From positions 1 to 56,660 of the forward strand of contig JAUYFQ010000084.1 in assembly GCA_030690895.1 (NCBI GenBank): a stretch of DNA of 56,660 nucleotides, written 5' to 3'. The notes under the pieces were generated by a model, which was not told the DNA's origin, ran no database searches, and saw only the letters and a program-made list of their open reading frames with translations. This DNA comes from Sulfuricellaceae bacterium (lineage in GTDB: Bacteria > Pseudomonadota > Gammaproteobacteria > Burkholderiales > Sulfuricellaceae). Of this stretch, positions 53,286 through 56,660 are shown one piece after another; position 1 is the first letter of the stretch, and every line of letters begins with the position of its first letter. Both the position numbers and the translations under genes were made by a program.

Positions 53286-55331
53286 GTGTCGAACTCGAAT
53301 TCATTTCACCGTACCCTGAGCCAGAATATCTATGAGCTATTCAGCTCAATGCGATTTGCGATCAGTCTCCTGACAGTGCTCGCCATCGCCTCCATCATTG
53401 GCACTGTGCTGAAGCAGAACGAACCCTATCCGAATTACGTCATGCAATTCGGGCAATACTGGTTTGAAACGTTCAAGACACTCGGCTTGTATGACGTCTA
53501 TCATTCCGGCTGGTTTATCTCCATTCTTGGTTTTCTGATTCTCTCGACCGGGATGTGCATTTTTCGCAATACACCCCTGATGCTCAAAGAGATGCGCTCT
53601 TACCGGGAACACGCGACGGAAATTTCCTTGCGCGCCTTCTCACATCAAGCCGAGTTCTCAACACCACTTTCAGCCACTGAAACGCAGTCCAGACTGGCCG
53701 CCTACCTGACCGGACATGGGTTCAGGGCAAAAACCACCCAGATGGGTGAAACAGATATTCTGGTGGCGGCCAAGGCTGGCAGCTACCACCGAATCGGCTA
53801 CATGCTGACCCACACCGCCATCGTCGTGATTTGCCTGGGCGGCCTCATCGATGGAAACTTACCACTCAAGGCCCAACAACTACTAGGCTGGAAGACCCTT
53901 GAGACAAGGGACATTCCCCAAAGTGATGTCCCTCCGGCAAGCCGGTTGTCGCCATCCAACCTGTCCTTCCGGGGTGGCGTCACCATTCCGGAAGGGGCGG
54001 GCGCCGATGTGATTTTCCTGAATATCGCTGACGGCTACCTGGTTCAGGAGCTACCTTTCGACATCCTGCTCAACAAGTTCCGTATCGAGCACTATCCGAC
54101 AGGGCAGCCGAAATCGTTTGAAAGCGACATCACGCTCATCGACAAGGAAAGTCAGCAAAAACTCACGCAAACAATCAGCGTAAACCACCCCCTCATCTAC
54201 AAGGGCATCGCTATTTATCAGGCCAGCTTTGGCGATGGTGGTTCCAAGCTGCACATGAAAGGCTGGAACCTTTTCAGCCCGACACATGAATCCTTCGCCA
54301 TGGAGGGGGTCGTCAAGCAAGCCACTCAACTTTCCAATGGGGATGCCAGCTATACAGTGGAATTCACTGAATTCCGAAAATTCAACATTGAAGACTTTGC
54401 CAAAGCCACTGAAAGCGGCGGCATGTTGCAAAACATGAGTCAGTTTTTGCAGTCCGGCAGCAACAAATCCACGAAAAAGGACCTGCGCAACGTTGGTCCA
54501 AGTTTTCAATTCAAAATTCGAGATGCGCAGGGGCAGGCGCGCGAGTTTTTCAACTACATGCAACCGATCCAGCTCGAGGAACACTGGTACCTGCTCTCCG
54601 GCGTCAGAAATGCGCCCAATGAACCGTTCCGTTATGTCCGCTTTCCACTCGATGCCAAGCTGGAAATCGATTCTTTCATGCGCTTGCGTGCCATCCTGCT
54701 CGACAAGGCCAGCCATCCTGAGATTGCCCGCAGATTCGCGACATTTGCTTTGCAGGGCGATAAAGTGGATGGCGTCATGCTATCCAAGTTGGTAGACAGT
54801 ACTGCCAAAATCCTTGAGATTTTTTCAACTGGCGGCTTTGAAGCCATGGCAAAATTCATCGAAAAAACAGTACCGGCTGATGAACAGGACAAAGCCGCAC
54901 AAACCTATATCAGGATCATCGAAAGTGCCGCAGTCTCGGCATATACCATGTCGCATGAACGCGCGTCGCTGCCAGCTGCAGAGATGAATGAAAACAGCCT
55001 GCGCTTTGTCCGCGACAGCATCAACGCAATCAGCGACCTGTTCGCCTATGGCGCGCCGGTTTATCTCCAGCTTTCCAGTTTTGACGAAATACAGGCCAGC
55101 GGACTTCAACTTACTCGCTCACCAGGAAAAAATATCGTCTATGGCGGATCGGCGCTGCTCGTTCTGGGCGTTTTCTTTATGTTTTACGTCAGGGAACGCC
55201 GGCTCTGGCTGCTAGTCAAACCCGGATCTGGGAGTGTCCTGTTGGCCATGTCAAGCAACCGTAAGACACTGGATTTCGAGCACGATTTTGGCCGTCACCT
55301 GAAAAATATCAGAAACATCTTGAAGGATTAA
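53286..55331 (+). CDS. resB: ResB/CcsB-type cytochrome c biogenesis protein
   Basis: The 681-aa membrane protein is one half of the System II heme-export/ligation machinery. Transmembrane segments lie near residues 24-44, 75-95 and 160-182, then a large periplasmic domain, then a final helix near 620-640 (IVYGGSALLVLGVFFMFYV). RFAISLLTVLAIASIIGTVLKQNEPYPNY, a conserved opening, and VICLGGLIDGNLPLK are visible. GTG start at 53286 after the terminator; the ribosome site is weak. The partner ccsB follows three bases later. Confidence 0.92.
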   Translation: MSNSNSFHRTLSQNIYELFSSMRFAISLLTVLAIASIIGTVLKQNEPYPNYVMQFGQYWFETFKTLGLYDVYHSGWFISILGFLILSTGMCIFRNTPLMLKEMRSYREHATEISLRAFSHQAEFSTPLSATETQSRLAAYLTGHGFRAKTTQMGETDILVAAKAGSYHRIGYMLTHTAIVVICLGGLIDGNLPLKAQQLLGWKTLETRDIPQSDVPPASRLSPSNLSFRGGVTIPEGAGADVIFLNIADGYLVQELPFDILLNKFRIEHYPTGQPKSFESDITLIDKESQQKLTQTISVNHPLIYKGIAIYQASFGDGGSKLHMKGWNLFSPTHESFAMEGVVKQATQLSNGDASYTVEFTEFRKFNIEDFAKATESGGMLQNMSQFLQSGSNKSTKKDLRNVGPSFQFKIRDAQGQAREFFNYMQPIQLEEHWYLLSGVRNAPNEPFRYVRFPLDAKLEIDSFMRLRAILLDKASHPEIARRFATFALQGDKVDGVMLSKLVDSTAKILEIFSTGGFEAMAKFIEKTVPADEQDKAAQTYIRIIESAAVSAYTMSHERASLPAAEMNENSLRFVRDSINAISDLFAYGAPVYLQLSSFDEIQASGLQLTRSPGKNIVYGGSALLVLGVFFMFYVRERRLWLLVKPGSGSVLLAMSSNRKTLDFEHDFGRHLKNIRNILKD

Positions 55332-55334
55332 CAC

Positions 55335-56486
55335 ATGGAATTGACAGACAAGGCTCACCTCTATGGCCGCCCAGGGATACTCAAAACACTGAACTGGCTT
55401 GACTGGTTCTACGCCATTTTCCTTGTATGCGGCAGCTATTATGCACTTAGCCTATATGGCAACTTTATGGATGCCTACGAAAAAGGGATCCTGGTTCTGA
55501 CCGCAGCAGGATTGATTGCGCAGGGATGGCACTGGAAGCCGTTCAGGGTACTGTTACTGGTCGTGACCGGACTCAGCCTGTTTGGCGTCAGTCAATACCA
55601 CGGCGAACTGGCGCGCGCAGAACAGGCTTTCTTTCTCAAATTCTTCTTCGGCAGCCAGACTGCCATCATGTGGATGAGCGCCTTGTTTGTGCTGGCAACC
55701 GCCAGTTACTGGTTCGCTCTGTTCACCCGTTCTGACTTCATCGCTCGCGTGTCCAGCAGCATCACCTGGAGCGCCGTGGTCATGGGTTTCGTCGGCCTGA
55801 TGACGCGCTGGTACGAGTCGTATCTGATCAGCTCGGATGTCGGCCACATCCCACTCAGCAACCTGTATGAAGTCTTCATCCTGTTCTCCATTCTGACAGC
55901 GCTGCTTTATCTATTCTACGAACTGCGTTACCAGAATCGCCAACTGGGGGCGTTTGTCCTGCTGGTCATCAGCGCAGCAGTCGGCTTTCTGCTGTGGTAC
56001 GCCTTTGACCGCCAGGCGCATGAAATTCAGCCGCTCGTTCCGGCGCTTCAGTCCTACTGGATGAAAATTCATGTCCCGGCCAACTTCATCGGTTATGGCG
56101 CCTTCGCTCTTGCAGCCATGGTCGGCGTGGCCTACCTGCTGGTGGCAAAAGGCATCATGGCCAGCCGCCTGCCCCCGCTGGAGATGCTGGACGATGTCAT
56201 GTACAAGGCCATCGCCATCGGCTTCGCATTTTTTACCATCGCCACCATTCTGGGCGCCATGTGGGCGGCAGAAGCATGGGGCGGATACTGGTCATGGGAC
56301 CCCAAGGAAACCTGGGCGCTGATCGTCTGGCTGAACTACGCCGCCTGGCTGCACCTGCGCCTGGTCAAAGGCTTGCGCGGCCCCATTCTGGCCTGGTGGG
56401 CGGTAATTGGCTTGTTCGTAACCGCGTTTGCCTTCCTGGGCGTCAACATGTTCCTGTCCGGACTTCACTCCTACGGCACACTTTAA
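55335..56486 (+). CDS. ccsB: CcsB/ResC cytochrome c synthase subunit (WWD protein)
   Basis: The 383-aa polytopic protein has the tryptophan-rich heme-binding motif WGGYWSWDPKETWALIVWL near residue 315, about eight transmembrane helices, and His ligands in the flanking loops (IHVPANFIGYGAFA and NYAAWLHLRL). Together with ResB it exports heme and joins it to CXXCH of apocytochromes outside the inner membrane. The System II choice, not Ccm, is usual in betaproteobacteria. Confidence 0.94.
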   Translation: MELTDKAHLYGRPGILKTLNWLDWFYAIFLVCGSYYALSLYGNFMDAYEKGILVLTAAGLIAQGWHWKPFRVLLLVVTGLSLFGVSQYHGELARAEQAFFLKFFFGSQTAIMWMSALFVLATASYWFALFTRSDFIARVSSSITWSAVVMGFVGLMTRWYESYLISSDVGHIPLSNLYEVFILFSILTALLYLFYELRYQNRQLGAFVLLVISAAVGFLLWYAFDRQAHEIQPLVPALQSYWMKIHVPANFIGYGAFALAAMVGVAYLLVAKGIMASRLPPLEMLDDVMYKAIAIGFAFFTIATILGAMWAAEAWGGYWSWDPKETWALIVWLNYAAWLHLRLVKGLRGPILAWWAVIGLFVTAFAFLGVNMFLSGLHSYGTL

Positions 56487-56498
56487 CCGCAATACTGT

Positions 56499-56660
56499 TT
56501 AGATAGATAGAATTCGAGGCATTGGCTCGCAAGGCATGTTGATCGGATCACCTCGTTTTCGGAGATTGAATTTGCTCATTTTTCGTTTCACGCCACGGGG
56601 ATTTCGTTTACCGCGACTGGTGACAGCGCGAACCGAGGCGATCTCCTCGAGCAGGCTGTC
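56499..56660 (-). pseudogene. 3' end of a probable transposase gene (cut by window edge)
   Basis: The minus strand is open from the window edge to TAA at 56499-56501 and encodes 53 residues. They include a very basic tail (SRGKRNPRGVKRKMSKFNLRKRG) typical of the C-terminus of IS4-like or related transposases. Only the end is visible, so intactness cannot be judged. It lies 12 bp after ccsB, convergent with it. The family is a guess from composition. Confidence 0.5.

Overview
The window looks like a chromosomal segment of a betaproteobacterium, probably Nitrosomonadales-like. The evidence is the beta-type petA-petB-petC-sspA-sspB block, the mraZ-to-ftsZ division and cell wall (dcw) cluster, pilMNOPQ divergent from mrcA, and a ResB/CcsB cytochrome c maturation pair beside cytochrome c4. 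The genus cannot be fixed by eye.

Layout. (1) 1-7950 is accessory DNA. It starts with the 3' end of an ISAzo13-like transposase and the 5' part of a P4-type integrase gene, which are relics of an older island. Next comes a complete-looking 7.2 kb integrative element bounded by 48-bp direct repeats, one of which is the 3' part of an intact tRNA-Thr gene. The element carries a tyrosine integrase, a TOPRIM primase/AAA helicase, a RuvC-like resolvase, small DNA-binding proteins, a DUF5681-like phage protein and a Mor-like protein. It has no recognisable capsid, tail or conjugation genes. Two perfect DnaA boxes and four copies of a 16-bp repeat (GTGAC-N4-GTGTGAC) lie at its ends and beside the integrase promoter. 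It therefore looks like a small integrative replicon or phage-satellite-like element. (2) 8.0-15.5 kb holds core genes: sspB, sspA, cytochrome bc1 (petC, petB, petA), mobA, tcdA/csdL, tatD, an S24/LexA-like gene and mutY.

(3) 15.7-33.8 kb is the dcw cluster: mraZ, rsmH, ftsL, ftsI, murE, murF, mraY, murD, ftsW, murG, murC, murB, ddlB, ftsQ, ftsA, ftsZ. Most junctions overlap (ATGA/GTGA). A strong sigma70-type promoter with four MraZ-like boxes precedes it. The cluster has been invaded by small repeats. A hairpin-forming MITE-like repeat encodes the FtsL C-terminus and the MurB N-terminus, a C-rich palindrome makes a loop in MurC, 7-bp tandem repeats lie inside murB and between murF and mraY, and a palindromic insert splits a duplicated ftsA 3' end.

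(4) 33.9-36.6 kb is aroK-aroB-dgt, which in many betaproteobacteria follows pilQ. (5) 36.6-41.4 kb is a branched-chain amino acid type ABC transporter (livFGMHK, minus strand) with a lipoprotein binding component. (6) 41.5-49.2 kb is pilQPONM (minus strand), divergent from mrcA (PBP1A). (7) 49.2-56.5 kb holds a nucleotidyltransferase-like protein, a YcgR/PilZ protein, hemB, engB, cytochrome c4, resB and ccsB. (8) The last 160 bases look like the 3' end of a transposase gene, so mobile-element relics mark both edges.

Functionally, most of the window builds the envelope: precursor synthesis and division from the dcw cluster, PBP1A, and the type IV pilus alignment complex and secretin. Alongside sits the c-type respiratory chain (bc1, c4, System II maturation, heme synthesis). 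The most unusual material is the tRNA-Thr element and the repeat invasion of essential cell wall genes.
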